From contig CAWBJO010000006.1 in assembly GCA_963789175.1 (NCBI GenBank), forward strand, positions 434,001-498,000: a stretch of DNA of 64,000 nucleotides, written 5' to 3'. Source of the stretch: CAWBJO01 sp963789175 (GTDB taxonomy: Bacteria > Pseudomonadota > Alphaproteobacteria > Rhizobiales > Aestuariivirgaceae). The notes under the pieces were generated by a model, which was not told the origin of the DNA, did no database searches, and saw only the letters and a list, made by a program, of their open reading frames with translations. Below, piece by piece: positions 52,160-60,461 of the stretch. Made by a program: the position numbers and the translations under genes. The first letter of the stretch is position 1, and every line of letters starts with the position of its first letter.

Positions 52160-53407
52160 TTACCGCCGCGAGCGGCCCGCAGTCTTTTTCGACGACTGAC
52201 GCATTGCCGGCTTCGAGGGTTGCGGCGTCCAGTTGAGAAGGGCCTCGAATTCCATCGGCCGCGCAAAGAGGGGTCCCTGGCCAAGATCGCAGCCCATTTT
52301 CCGGAGCTCCGACTGCTGATCCGGGGTTTCGATTCCCAAGGCAACCACTTCCATCTTCAACCGCTGCGCAAGCGCGATCGAAGACTCGACGATCAGGCGC
52401 GTATTGCGGTTCGCGGTCATGCCGGAAATGAACCGGGAATCGATCTTCAAGGACGTGAAGGGCACGACTATAAGCCGATCGAGACTCGATTGAGTGCTGC
52501 CGAAATCGTCGATGGCAAGCTCGATACCCTTGAGGCGCATACGCGCGAGCGTACCCAGCACCGTGATTTCGTTGGCCATGGCCGAGGATTCGGTCAGCTC
52601 CACGGTCAACGATTTCGGCGGCAGACCATGTCCGGCGACCATGTTCGCTAGCCGCTCGGGCAGCTGGTCTTCGATCAGGTCCTCGGGGCGAAGATTGATC
52701 GAAAGCTTCCAGACCTGTCCCCTCTTCTTCAAGGTCGCCGCATAATTGAGGGCGCGGTCGGCAATCTGCCGGGTCATTCTGGGCAGAATTCCGCTCCGGG
52801 CGGCAAAGGAGAGAAATCGTTCGGGGGGAACCAGTCGGAACTTCTCGTTTCGCCAGAAGGGAATGGCCTCGTATCCGACCGGAAGGCCGGTGCCGAGATC
52901 AACGATCGGATACAGCTCGGCATCGAATTCATTGGCCGCCAGGCCGGACATGATGTCCTCGATGTTGGCCTCCGACGATACGGCCCGGCGTCCGGGCCGC
53001 TGGGGCTCCTGCCGGCTTTCCTCGAGAATTCTCCGGATTTCTTCATTGCGGAACGGCTTGTTCAGAAGGGCGACCACGCGCAGCCCCGATCGCTTGGCGA
53101 TCGTTTCAGCGGTGGCGAGCACGCCCTTGTGCGCTCCGCTCATGAGCACGATCGCCGACTTCACCTTCTGGCGGGAAAGGATTTCGAGGACCTGGATGCC
53201 GTCGGTGCCCGGCATCATCATGTCGACGAAGATGACGTCGGCTGCCGTGTAGGGCGTCAGATCGGCATTCTTGATGTCGTGGGTCGTAGCGGCCACAAGG
53301 CCGAAAGTGTCCAGGAGGTCGACCATGAACGCGCAGATCCGCGGGTCATCGTCGACGACCAACGCACGCTGCAACGGCTCGATTTCCTGGGATTCCGGAG
53401 ACGTCAT
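52160..53407 (-). CDS. Response regulator with EAL domain
   Basis: A 415-residue cytoplasmic protein: receiver domain (Asp20/21, phosphoacceptor Asp62, Lys117) joined to an EAL domain from about residue 150. The EAL signature reads YEAIPFW, so the ExL leucine is isoleucine. NLRPEDL, ELTESS, IDDFGS, LKIDSRF and QGPLFARPM are present, but the DDFGTGYSS loop is altered and AEGVE is ALGIE. It may be a weak phosphodiesterase or a cyclic-di-GMP-binding scaffold controlled by phosphorylation. No kinase is adjacent. Confidence 0.87.
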   Translation of the reverse strand: MTSPESQEIEPLQRALVVDDDPRICAFMVDLLDTFGLVAATTHDIKNADLTPYTAADVIFVDMMMPGTDGIQVLEILSRQKVKSAIVLMSGAHKGVLATAETIAKRSGLRVVALLNKPFRNEEIRRILEESRQEPQRPGRRAVSSEANIEDIMSGLAANEFDAELYPIVDLGTGLPVGYEAIPFWRNEKFRLVPPERFLSFAARSGILPRMTRQIADRALNYAATLKKRGQVWKLSINLRPEDLIEDQLPERLANMVAGHGLPPKSLTVELTESSAMANEITVLGTLARMRLKGIELAIDDFGSTQSSLDRLIVVPFTSLKIDSRFISGMTANRNTRLIVESSIALAQRLKMEVVALGIETPDQQSELRKMGCDLGQGPLFARPMEFEALLNWTPQPSKPAMRQSSKKTAGRSRR

Positions 53408-53456
53408 GTCCCTTCCTTAAGTCCCCGGAAACAGACCATGCGACGCTTAATTTTGC

Positions 53457-54866
53457 CTAAACTTCCCCTGCCGACGCGGCCGCCCGAACCCTCCAGCTCC
53501 TCATGTAACCATCAAGTCCCTCAATCTCCGCGGGTGCCACCGCATCGAGTGCAAGCGCGACATGTGGAAGGCGGCCGTCCGGCATCAACGCAAGGCAGGC
53601 GGCTCCCGCCATCGTCCCTTCCCTGAGCGCCGAGGTGAAAACCCTTTGGCGCGGCCGCAGGCGGGCGAGCAGGCTTACGAAGCTTTGGTTCGCGGAGAAC
53701 GGACCATCGACGATGATGTCGTTGCGGGAATCGACGGCATCGAGCGATTCCGACACCATCTGGGCACAGTAGAGCGATGCAAGGGAGGCGCGGGCCTCAG
53801 CGGTTTCGGGAGCCGGGCCTGCGATCCGACCCCGACCTCCCGTGCCAGGCATCGGCCCGCCCGAGTCGGTGAACGACGGAAGCGCCTGGATGTCGTCGAC
53901 CACCAGCCGTTCGGCTTCCGCGATTGATGCGAATTCGGCGGCGACGCCGCCCGACACGAGCTCGAACTCGCGGCCGCCGTAGAACCGACAACTTGCGACC
54001 GGTCGACCGAACACGTCGGTGTTCGTCGCCGTGTCGCGAGCCTTCTCGAGCTTTTCGACGGGTGTCACGGTGTCGAATCCGATGATCCACGTGCCGGTCG
54101 ACAGGAGCGTGAAGCTGCTCAACCCCGCCGCAAGGTAGCGAAGATAATTCGCGTTGGAATCGTGTACGCCCGTCAGCACCGTTCCCTTCCCGCGAAAGCC
54201 GGCGCCACGATATTCCGCGCGCAACGGGCCTGCAGCCTCCCACGCCTTGCGAATCGGAGCGAAGAGTCGATCCCAGCCTCGCGCGCACACCAGGGACGAA
54301 AAGTCATTGCTGCGCACGGCAATCAGGTGGGATTGCGAGGACAACCCGGAGATCTCGGACATCATCTCGCCGGTCAACCGAAAGGTCGCGTACTGGATCC
54401 ACGGCAGGATGGTGGCGATGCGTGCGAACGCGTCGGGGAAAGCGCGTTCCTGCCAATGAAGTTGCAAGCCATGGGTCAGGGCCATGGGAAGCACCGGCGC
54501 AAACACTTCATCGAACGGAGGCGCTATCCGCCGGTACTCCGCCACAAGCTCGGCAGGCGGCTCCGCCGTGTAATCCATCACCGGCAATGCGAGCTCACCG
54601 CCGGGCGTCAAACACGCGAGAGCAGCCCCGTGTGCACATGGTACGACGACGTCGACGGGCAGTATGCGGTCGAGCTCGGGCAAGGCGGTGCGCAGCAGCT
54701 CGAAAACCGGCTCCGGATCGATGTGCCGATAGGGCGGACCCTCCACATGGCGGCTCGCGACCTTCCGTTGTGCCTTCGGTCGTCCGTTCGCATCGAACAA
54801 CATCACCTTGGTGTTGGTCGCGCCGACATCAACGACTGCAATGCCCCGCGGTGCTTCGACGGCCAT
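53457..54866 (-). CDS. rhaK: FGGY-family carbohydrate kinase, probable rhamnulokinase
   Basis: A 469-residue sugar kinase with the ATPase-fold phosphate loops VVDVGATNTKVMLFD (N-terminus) and LLSTGTWIIGFD, and the C-terminal VDGPFSANQSFVSLLARLRP and GAACLAL. It is divergent from the class II aldolase and transporter genes, 112 bp apart. In rhizobial rhamnose operons the kinase phosphorylates L-rhamnulose at position 1 and is needed for uptake. Substrate is inferred from context; xylulose or another ketose is possible. Confidence 0.82.
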   Translation of the reverse strand: MAVEAPRGIAVVDVGATNTKVMLFDANGRPKAQRKVASRHVEGPPYRHIDPEPVFELLRTALPELDRILPVDVVVPCAHGAALACLTPGGELALPVMDYTAEPPAELVAEYRRIAPPFDEVFAPVLPMALTHGLQLHWQERAFPDAFARIATILPWIQYATFRLTGEMMSEISGLSSQSHLIAVRSNDFSSLVCARGWDRLFAPIRKAWEAAGPLRAEYRGAGFRGKGTVLTGVHDSNANYLRYLAAGLSSFTLLSTGTWIIGFDTVTPVEKLEKARDTATNTDVFGRPVASCRFYGGREFELVSGGVAAEFASIAEAERLVVDDIQALPSFTDSGGPMPGTGGRGRIAGPAPETAEARASLASLYCAQMVSESLDAVDSRNDIIVDGPFSANQSFVSLLARLRPRQRVFTSALREGTMAGAACLALMPDGRLPHVALALDAVAPAEIEGLDGYMRSWRVRAAASAGEV

Positions 54867-54978
54867 CGGTCCTTCCCTGAGACGTCAACAGTGCGAAATC
54901 GTCCGGTCGGCGTCAATCTCGTGGACGCGACACATGGGCGCCGATAACGTCGTACCCAGAGCGTGGCGAAGGATCGGA

Positions 54979-55728
54979 ATGGCAAAACTCAAACACGAAA
55001 ACCTGCGGAAGGAAGTGATCGCGACCTGCCTCAGGATGAATGCCGAAGGCATCAACCAGGGAACCTCGGGCAACGTCAGCGTGCGGACGGAAGACGGTTT
55101 CCTCATCACGGCGTCGGGCGTCCCCTACCATCGCGCCAAGCCCAGCCATATCGTCGCGATGGATCTCGAGGGAGGTTATTTCGGAGATTTCCTGCCATCG
55201 ACCGAGTGGCGGATGCACTTCGACATCTACCGCACAAGGCCCGAAGCTCAAGCGATCGTCCATGTCCACTCGACCTATGCGGCAGCACTCTCCTGCCTCA
55301 GGAAGGACATTCCGGCGTTTCACTACATGATAGGGGTGACGGGTGGCACATCTCTGCGAGTGTCGGACTATGCGGAGTTCGGAACCCAGGAGCTTTCCGA
55401 TACCATGCTCGTGGCAATGCAAGATCGCAAAGCCTGCCTTCTCGCCAATCACGGCCAGATCTGTTTCGGCCCCAATCTCGACAAAGCCTTGTGGCTCGCC
55501 ATCGAGGTCGAAACCCTGTGCAAGCAGTATTGGGCGGCGTGCCTTGCCGGCACGCCCATCGTCCTTGCCGATTCACAGATGCGGACCGTGCTGGCGCGGT
55601 TCGCCACCTACGGCAAGCAGCCGGGCGACCTCGCCGGTCTCGACGTGCCGGCCGTCATGCCGCCTGTTCGGCGAGACACTTCGGCCGGCGCGAAGAGCGG
55701 CAATCGCGCCGCGGCCCGGCGCAGGTGA
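54979..55728 (+). CDS. Class II aldolase (fuculose-phosphate-aldolase-like)
   Basis: A 249-residue zinc aldolase starting MAKLKHENLRKEV, with GAAGGAT upstream of the ATG at 54979. GTSGNVSVR is the phosphate-binding motif, Glu76 (PSTEWRMH) the likely catalytic base, and His95, His97 and His158 (VHVHS, LANHGQ) the zinc ligands. It should cleave a ketose-1-phosphate to dihydroxyacetone phosphate and an aldehyde. It opens the operon that also contains the separate RhaD fusion, so its substrate may differ. Confidence 0.88.
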   Translation: MAKLKHENLRKEVIATCLRMNAEGINQGTSGNVSVRTEDGFLITASGVPYHRAKPSHIVAMDLEGGYFGDFLPSTEWRMHFDIYRTRPEAQAIVHVHSTYAAALSCLRKDIPAFHYMIGVTGGTSLRVSDYAEFGTQELSDTMLVAMQDRKACLLANHGQICFGPNLDKALWLAIEVETLCKQYWAACLAGTPIVLADSQMRTVLARFATYGKQPGDLAGLDVPAVMPPVRRDTSAGAKSGNRAAARRR

Positions 55729-55784
55729 CTTGTGCCCCTCATTTCATGCGGTACACTCGATCGAGGGCGAGCTAGGGGGGCGTG

Positions 55785-57308
55785 ATGGCGGCGGAGAGTG
55801 AGACCACACCAGCAGTGGCGCTCTTCGGCATCTCCAAGTCCTTTGCGGGGCTCAAGGTCGTCAAGGACGTGGACTTCGATGTCCATCGCGGGGAGGTGCA
55901 CGCACTGCTCGGCGAAAACGGCGCCGGGAAGTCGACCCTGATCAAGATCATCGCCGGGCTCCATCAGCCGGATGACGGCCGAATAGAGGTCGGCGGAGAA
56001 CCGCGCCGATTCGCAACTCCGCGCGAGGCCCGGCAAGCCGGAATTGCGACCGTCCACCAGGAGCTGCTTCTCTTTCCCGAACTGACCATCGCCGAGAACA
56101 TCTTTCTCGGACAGACACCCAAGGCGGGCTGGGGGATACTCGACTGGAAGGAAATGCGAACCCGGGCACGGGCGCTTCTCGATTCCCTCGACAGCCACGA
56201 CCTCGACATCGATGCCCGGGTCGGCTCGCTGTCGGTGGCCAATCGCCAGCGTGTCGAGATCGCACGCGCGCTCTCCCAGGACGCCAAGGTCCTCATAATG
56301 GACGAGCCGACGGCGGCGCTTGCCGACGCCGACGTCGAACGGCTCATGGACATCGTCACGCGGCTGAAGTCCCGGGGGGTCGCGATCGTATATGTGAGCC
56401 ATCGCATGCCCGAGATCTTCGCTCTGGCCAATCGCGTGACCGTCCTGCGCGACGGAGCGCGCATCGCAACCAAGAAGGTGTCGGAAGTCGACGAAGCGGC
56501 GCTCGTCACGATGATGGTCGGGCGGGCGATCGACCGGCTCTATCCGAAGCGCATCGGCGAGAGCGGGGAAACGCTGCTGGAGCTCAGAAACGTCTCGTAC
56601 AGGACCGGCGTTCGCGACGTCTCTCTCAAATTGCGCGCCGGCGAAATTCTCGGCATCGCCGGTCTCGTCGGGTCGGGTCGAACGGAGCTTGCGCTGACCA
56701 TTTTCGGTATCACGCCCGCCACGGCAGGGGAGCTCGTGCTCGAAGGAAAGGCCATCAAGATCAACAGCCCGGAGGGAGCCCGGGACCTCGGCATCGCCTA
56801 CGTACCCGAAGATCGCGCGCTACAGGGACTGATCCGCATGCAAAGCATTGCCGACAACATCGCGCTCGCGAATCTGCGCCACCTCCTCAAAGGCATTTTC
56901 GTCGATACCCGCAAGGTATTAGGCGAGGCATTAACGGCGATCAAGAAATTCGGGATCAGAGCGCGCGGACCGCAGCAGATCGTCCGCGAACTCTCGGGCG
57001 GCAACCAGCAGAAGGTGGTGCTGGGCAAATGGCTGGCGACCAACCCGCGCATTCTCATCATGGACGAGCCGACGCGCGGCATCGACGTCGGGGCCAAGGC
57101 TGAAATTCATCAGCTCATGCGCAAGCTCACATCCGACGGCATGGCGATACTCATGATCTCGAGCGACCTGCCGGAAGTACTTGGGATGAGCGATCGCCTA
57201 CTGGTGATGAACGGAGGGCGCATCGTCGCTTCCTTCGAAACGGATGAAGCGACGCCCGAGGCGGTGGGCGCCGCGATGACCTACTCAGCCCTCGGAGATG
57301 CCGCATGA
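55785..57308 (+). CDS. rhaT: Sugar ABC transporter, duplicated ATP-binding subunit
   Basis: A 507-residue RbsA-type ATPase with two nucleotide-binding halves. The first has Walker A GENGAGKST, signature LSVANRQRVEIARAL and Walker B LIMDEP. The second has the degenerate loop GLVGSGRTEL, signature LSGGNQQKVVLGKW and ILIMDEPTRGID. AGGGGGG lies before the ATG at 55785; a GTG at 55782 is the alternative. It overlaps the first permease by ATGA. Confidence 0.93.
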   Translation: MAAESETTPAVALFGISKSFAGLKVVKDVDFDVHRGEVHALLGENGAGKSTLIKIIAGLHQPDDGRIEVGGEPRRFATPREARQAGIATVHQELLLFPELTIAENIFLGQTPKAGWGILDWKEMRTRARALLDSLDSHDLDIDARVGSLSVANRQRVEIARALSQDAKVLIMDEPTAALADADVERLMDIVTRLKSRGVAIVYVSHRMPEIFALANRVTVLRDGARIATKKVSEVDEAALVTMMVGRAIDRLYPKRIGESGETLLELRNVSYRTGVRDVSLKLRAGEILGIAGLVGSGRTELALTIFGITPATAGELVLEGKAIKINSPEGARDLGIAYVPEDRALQGLIRMQSIADNIALANLRHLLKGIFVDTRKVLGEALTAIKKFGIRARGPQQIVRELSGGNQQKVVLGKWLATNPRILIMDEPTRGIDVGAKAEIHQLMRKLTSDGMAILMISSDLPEVLGMSDRLLVMNGGRIVASFETDEATPEAVGAAMTYSALGDAA

Positions 57309-58279
57309 CCGACGCCTCCTGGGCACCGGGAGACCGACGCCTGCAGCGGTTTCTGGCGGACTATGGCCAGGAGATCGTCGTCCTCCTGTCCATCGTGGCC
57401 CTGTTCGTCATCGTCGGTGCGGTCAATCCGCGTTTCCTATCCGACACCAACATCAACAGCATCATCGCCGGCAACGCCTACATCGCCGTCGCCGCCATCG
57501 GCATGTCCATGGTCATCATCTCAGGGCATATCGACGTGTCCGTCGGGTCCCTGATCGGGGTGATCGCCACCATCGCCGGGACGCTGGCGGTGAACGACTA
57601 CCCAATCGTGGTCGCATGGATCGTGCCCGTGATCTTCGCGGTGGTCGTGAATGCGGGAGTCGGCGCACTCGTCGCCTATATGCGCATCCCGTCTATCGTC
57701 GTGACGCTCGGCATGCTGTCGATCCTCAAGGGCGGCCTCATCAGCGCGACGGCCGGCGCCTGGATCACCGACCTGCCGCAGGAATTCATGATCGCGCAGG
57801 GAAGGATCGTCGGAATTCCGGCGCCGGTCTATTTCATGATCGTCCTCACCATCATCGCGGCATGCTTCATGAAATACACGGACTTCGGACGTGCCATCTA
57901 CGCGGTCGGAGGCAACGGCGAGGCGGCCCGTGCGGCCGGCGTCGATCCGGAGCGCACCGTCGTCGGGGTGTTCGCCCTGCACGGCCTGTTCGCCGGAATT
58001 GCCGGTCTTCTGTTCGCAACGCAACTCCAGGTCATTCAATCGACCGTTCCGCCCAATCTGGAGCTAACCGTGATCACCGCTTCGGTGATCGGCGGAGTTT
58101 CCATCCTCGGCGGCACCGGCACCGTCATCGGGTCGACACTAGCCGCCATTCTATTCGCCACCATCGGGTCCGCACTCATCTTCCTCAACGTATCCGCCTA
58201 CTGGCTGAGAGCCGTGCTCGGCCTCATGATCCTCGCAACGGTGCTCGCCGACTTGGTGCGGCGGCGGAGAGCTGCATGA
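57305..58279 (+). CDS. rhaP: Sugar ABC transporter permease 1
   Basis: A 324-residue RbsC-family inner-membrane permease with about eight to ten helices. GHIDVSVGSLIG near residue 85 and GGNGEAARAAGV near residue 205 are the family EAA-like coupling motifs, and GGVSILGGTGTVIGS lies near the C-terminus. It overlaps the ATPase gene by four bases (ATGA) and the next permease by four. Confidence 0.9.
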   Translation: MTDASWAPGDRRLQRFLADYGQEIVVLLSIVALFVIVGAVNPRFLSDTNINSIIAGNAYIAVAAIGMSMVIISGHIDVSVGSLIGVIATIAGTLAVNDYPIVVAWIVPVIFAVVVNAGVGALVAYMRIPSIVVTLGMLSILKGGLISATAGAWITDLPQEFMIAQGRIVGIPAPVYFMIVLTIIAACFMKYTDFGRAIYAVGGNGEAARAAGVDPERTVVGVFALHGLFAGIAGLLFATQLQVIQSTVPPNLELTVITASVIGGVSILGGTGTVIGSTLAAILFATIGSALIFLNVSAYWLRAVLGLMILATVLADLVRRRRAA

Positions 58280-59220
58280 CCGTTGCGCGGCTCTTCCGCC
58301 ACGAGACCGTTCTCCTGCTGCTGACGGTTCTCGCTCTCATCACCCTGGCGTTCTTGTCGGACCGCTTCTTCACGACCGGAAATCTTCTCAACCAAGGCCG
58401 CCTGATGGCGGAGGTCGGCCTCGTGGCGCTGGCGATGACCTTCGTCATCGTCACCGGAGGGATCGATCTTTCGGTGGGATCGATCCTTGGCCTGAGCGCG
58501 ATTCTGCTGGGCGTCTTCTGGCAAAACCTCGGTCTGCCCCTGCCCCTCGCCATCGTCGGCGCGTTGGTCTGCGGCACCCTAGCCGGTGCCGGGAACGGCT
58601 TCATCATCACCAGATTCGGCGTGCCGCCACTGATCGCGACACTTGCCACGCTGGCGCTCTACCGGGGACTGGCAGAGGGCATCAGTCAGGCGCGATCGGT
58701 GCGTGGGTATCCGGAATGGTTCTTCTTTTTCGGCCAAGGAGAAATTCTTGGAGTGCCGTTCCAGCTTTGGTTGCTTGGCGTCGCGATCCTAGTCTGTGGG
58801 GTGGTGCTGGGACTTACACCGTTCGGCCGCGCCACCTACGCGATCGGCGCCAATGAAACCGCCGCCAGGTTCTCCGGCATCCGCGTCGACCAGACGAAGC
58901 TGATCATCTACACGATGTCGGGCTTCTTCGCGGCGCTTGCAGCCGTGATCTTCGTGTCGCGAGTCACGACGACACGCTCGGATATGGGGACTGGATTCGA
59001 ACTCGACGTCATTACCGGCGTCGTCCTCGGCGGCACGAGCATCTTCGGCGGCAAAGGCACGATCATCGGCACCGCGCTCGGCCTGGCGCTCATTCAGGCG
59101 CTCAAAAATGGCCTTGCGCTTTCCGGCGTAAAGGGAGACGGTACCATCGTCGTCATTGGCGTCGTGCTGATTGGTGCAATCCTGATCAGCGCGATCTTTG
59201 ATCGTAACAGAGGCGGCTGA
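58276..59220 (+). CDS. rhaQ: Sugar ABC transporter permease 2
   Basis: A 314-residue RbsC-like permease from the ATG at 58276, which overlaps the previous stop as ATGA. TGGIDLSVGSILGLSA, GANETAARFSGI and GGTSIFGGKGTIIGT are the conserved elements. The reading frame is open far upstream but overlaps permease 1 there. Two different permeases in one importer are usual for this transporter type. Confidence 0.91.
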   Translation: MTVARLFRHETVLLLLTVLALITLAFLSDRFFTTGNLLNQGRLMAEVGLVALAMTFVIVTGGIDLSVGSILGLSAILLGVFWQNLGLPLPLAIVGALVCGTLAGAGNGFIITRFGVPPLIATLATLALYRGLAEGISQARSVRGYPEWFFFFGQGEILGVPFQLWLLGVAILVCGVVLGLTPFGRATYAIGANETAARFSGIRVDQTKLIIYTMSGFFAALAAVIFVSRVTTTRSDMGTGFELDVITGVVLGGTSIFGGKGTIIGTALGLALIQALKNGLALSGVKGDGTIVVIGVVLIGAILISAIFDRNRGG

Positions 59221-59281
59221 ACAGGGAGGGAGACCGGGTACCGCCGCCGAATTGCCCGGTGTGAGAAACGGAGCGTAGAAC

Positions 59282-60388
59282 ATGATAAAGCAAACCTTCG
59301 CAGCAGCGTTGTGCCTCGGCCTGATGACGGGAACGGCATTCGCTGCCTCCGCCTGGACGGGCGGAGACGATCTTCCGACCAGCCCGCTGGCGTGCGACGG
59401 AACGGCGGCTGCCGCCGCTGCAAAGCCCTATGACGGCGCTGCGCCAACCAACGCGCCAGACCGCAAGGGCAAGAAGATCACGGTCGTGGACATTCCGAAG
59501 CTGATCGGCATCGGCTACTTCAACGCCACTAGCAAAGGCATTCAAGACGCTGCCACGGAGCTCGGAAACGTCGATGCGAAAACCGACGGACCGACCAAGG
59601 CGAACATCGACGAGCAAATCACGTTCATCGACAACTACATCACGTCGGGAGTGGATGGAATCCTCTTCGCCGCGAACGATCCCGTGGCGATCGCACCCGT
59701 GCTGAAGAAGGCTCTGTCGCAGGGGATCAACGTCGTCGGCTACGACGCCAACTCGACACCAGACGCACGCCAGTGGTTCATCAACCAAGCTGAGTTCAAC
59801 GGCATTGCGAAGGCGCTGATCGACAACATGGCGAAGGAGATCGGCGAGGAAGGCGCATTCGCGATCGTCACCTCCACCTTCACGACTCCCAACCAGGCCC
59901 GGTGGATCGCCGAGATGGCCGCTTATGCCACCGCCTGCCATCCCAAAATGAAGTGGCTCGAGACCGTGGAAGCCCAGGAGGACAACAACCTTTCGTTCAA
60001 CCAGGCCACTACGCTGATCAACAAATACGGCGATGAGCTCAAGGGTATCTTCGGCATGACGTCGGTCGCAACCCCAGCCTCGGCCGAAGCCGTGACGCAG
60101 TCAGGAAAGTGCGGGTCGATCGCCGTCGTCGGATTGGCGACGCCGAATGCCATGAAGCCCTATGTCGAAAAGGACTGCGTGAAGTCCGTCGTCCTGTGGA
60201 ATCCCGTGGATCTCGGCTATGCCGCCATGCAGGTCCTGCGTGCGGTCGCCGATGGCGCGCTGCAGCCCGGAGCGACCAGCGTCGCAGCGGGTAAGCTCGG
60301 CGACCTGCAGGTGGTCAACGGCTCTGAAATCCTGCTCGGCCCGCCGTTCACGTTCACGAAGGAAAATATCGGGCAGTTTGACTTCTAA
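59282..60388 (+). CDS. rhaS: Periplasmic sugar-binding protein (RhaS-like)
   Basis: A 368-residue periplasmic binding protein, type I fold. The signal peptide (MIKQTFAAALCLGLMTGTAFA) has no lipobox. VVDIPKLIGIGYFNATSKGIQDAATELG starts the first lobe, GVDGILFAANDPVAIAPVL and NVVGYDANSTPDARQ are typical, and FGMTSVATPASAEAV lies in the second lobe. GGAG precedes the ATG by eight bases. It should capture L-rhamnose or a related deoxysugar for the RhaTPQ importer. Confidence 0.9.
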   Translation: MIKQTFAAALCLGLMTGTAFAASAWTGGDDLPTSPLACDGTAAAAAAKPYDGAAPTNAPDRKGKKITVVDIPKLIGIGYFNATSKGIQDAATELGNVDAKTDGPTKANIDEQITFIDNYITSGVDGILFAANDPVAIAPVLKKALSQGINVVGYDANSTPDARQWFINQAEFNGIAKALIDNMAKEIGEEGAFAIVTSTFTTPNQARWIAEMAAYATACHPKMKWLETVEAQEDNNLSFNQATTLINKYGDELKGIFGMTSVATPASAEAVTQSGKCGSIAVVGLATPNAMKPYVEKDCVKSVVLWNPVDLGYAAMQVLRAVADGALQPGATSVAAGKLGDLQVVNGSEILLGPPFTFTKENIGQFDF

Positions 60389-60408
60389 ACTGCCTGACCC
60401 GACCACTC

Positions 60409-60440
60409 ATGCGTGCTGACCGATCCCGGCCAGCACGCAT
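60409..60440 (+). terminator. Hairpin after the binding-protein gene
   Basis: ATGCGTGCTG (60409-60418) pairs perfectly with CAGCACGCAT (60431-60440) around a 12-base loop, 21 bp past the rhaS stop. Only short T-runs follow. It may partly terminate transcription or protect rhaS mRNA, giving more binding protein than enzyme. Confidence 0.6.
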
Positions 60441-60461
60441 TCTTGCATCGGTGGGTAGCTA

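Noticed and set aside
57298..58275. Long N-terminal extension of permease 2
   Set aside because: It is permease 1 read in another frame; the ATGA overlap at 58276 gives a normal-length permease.
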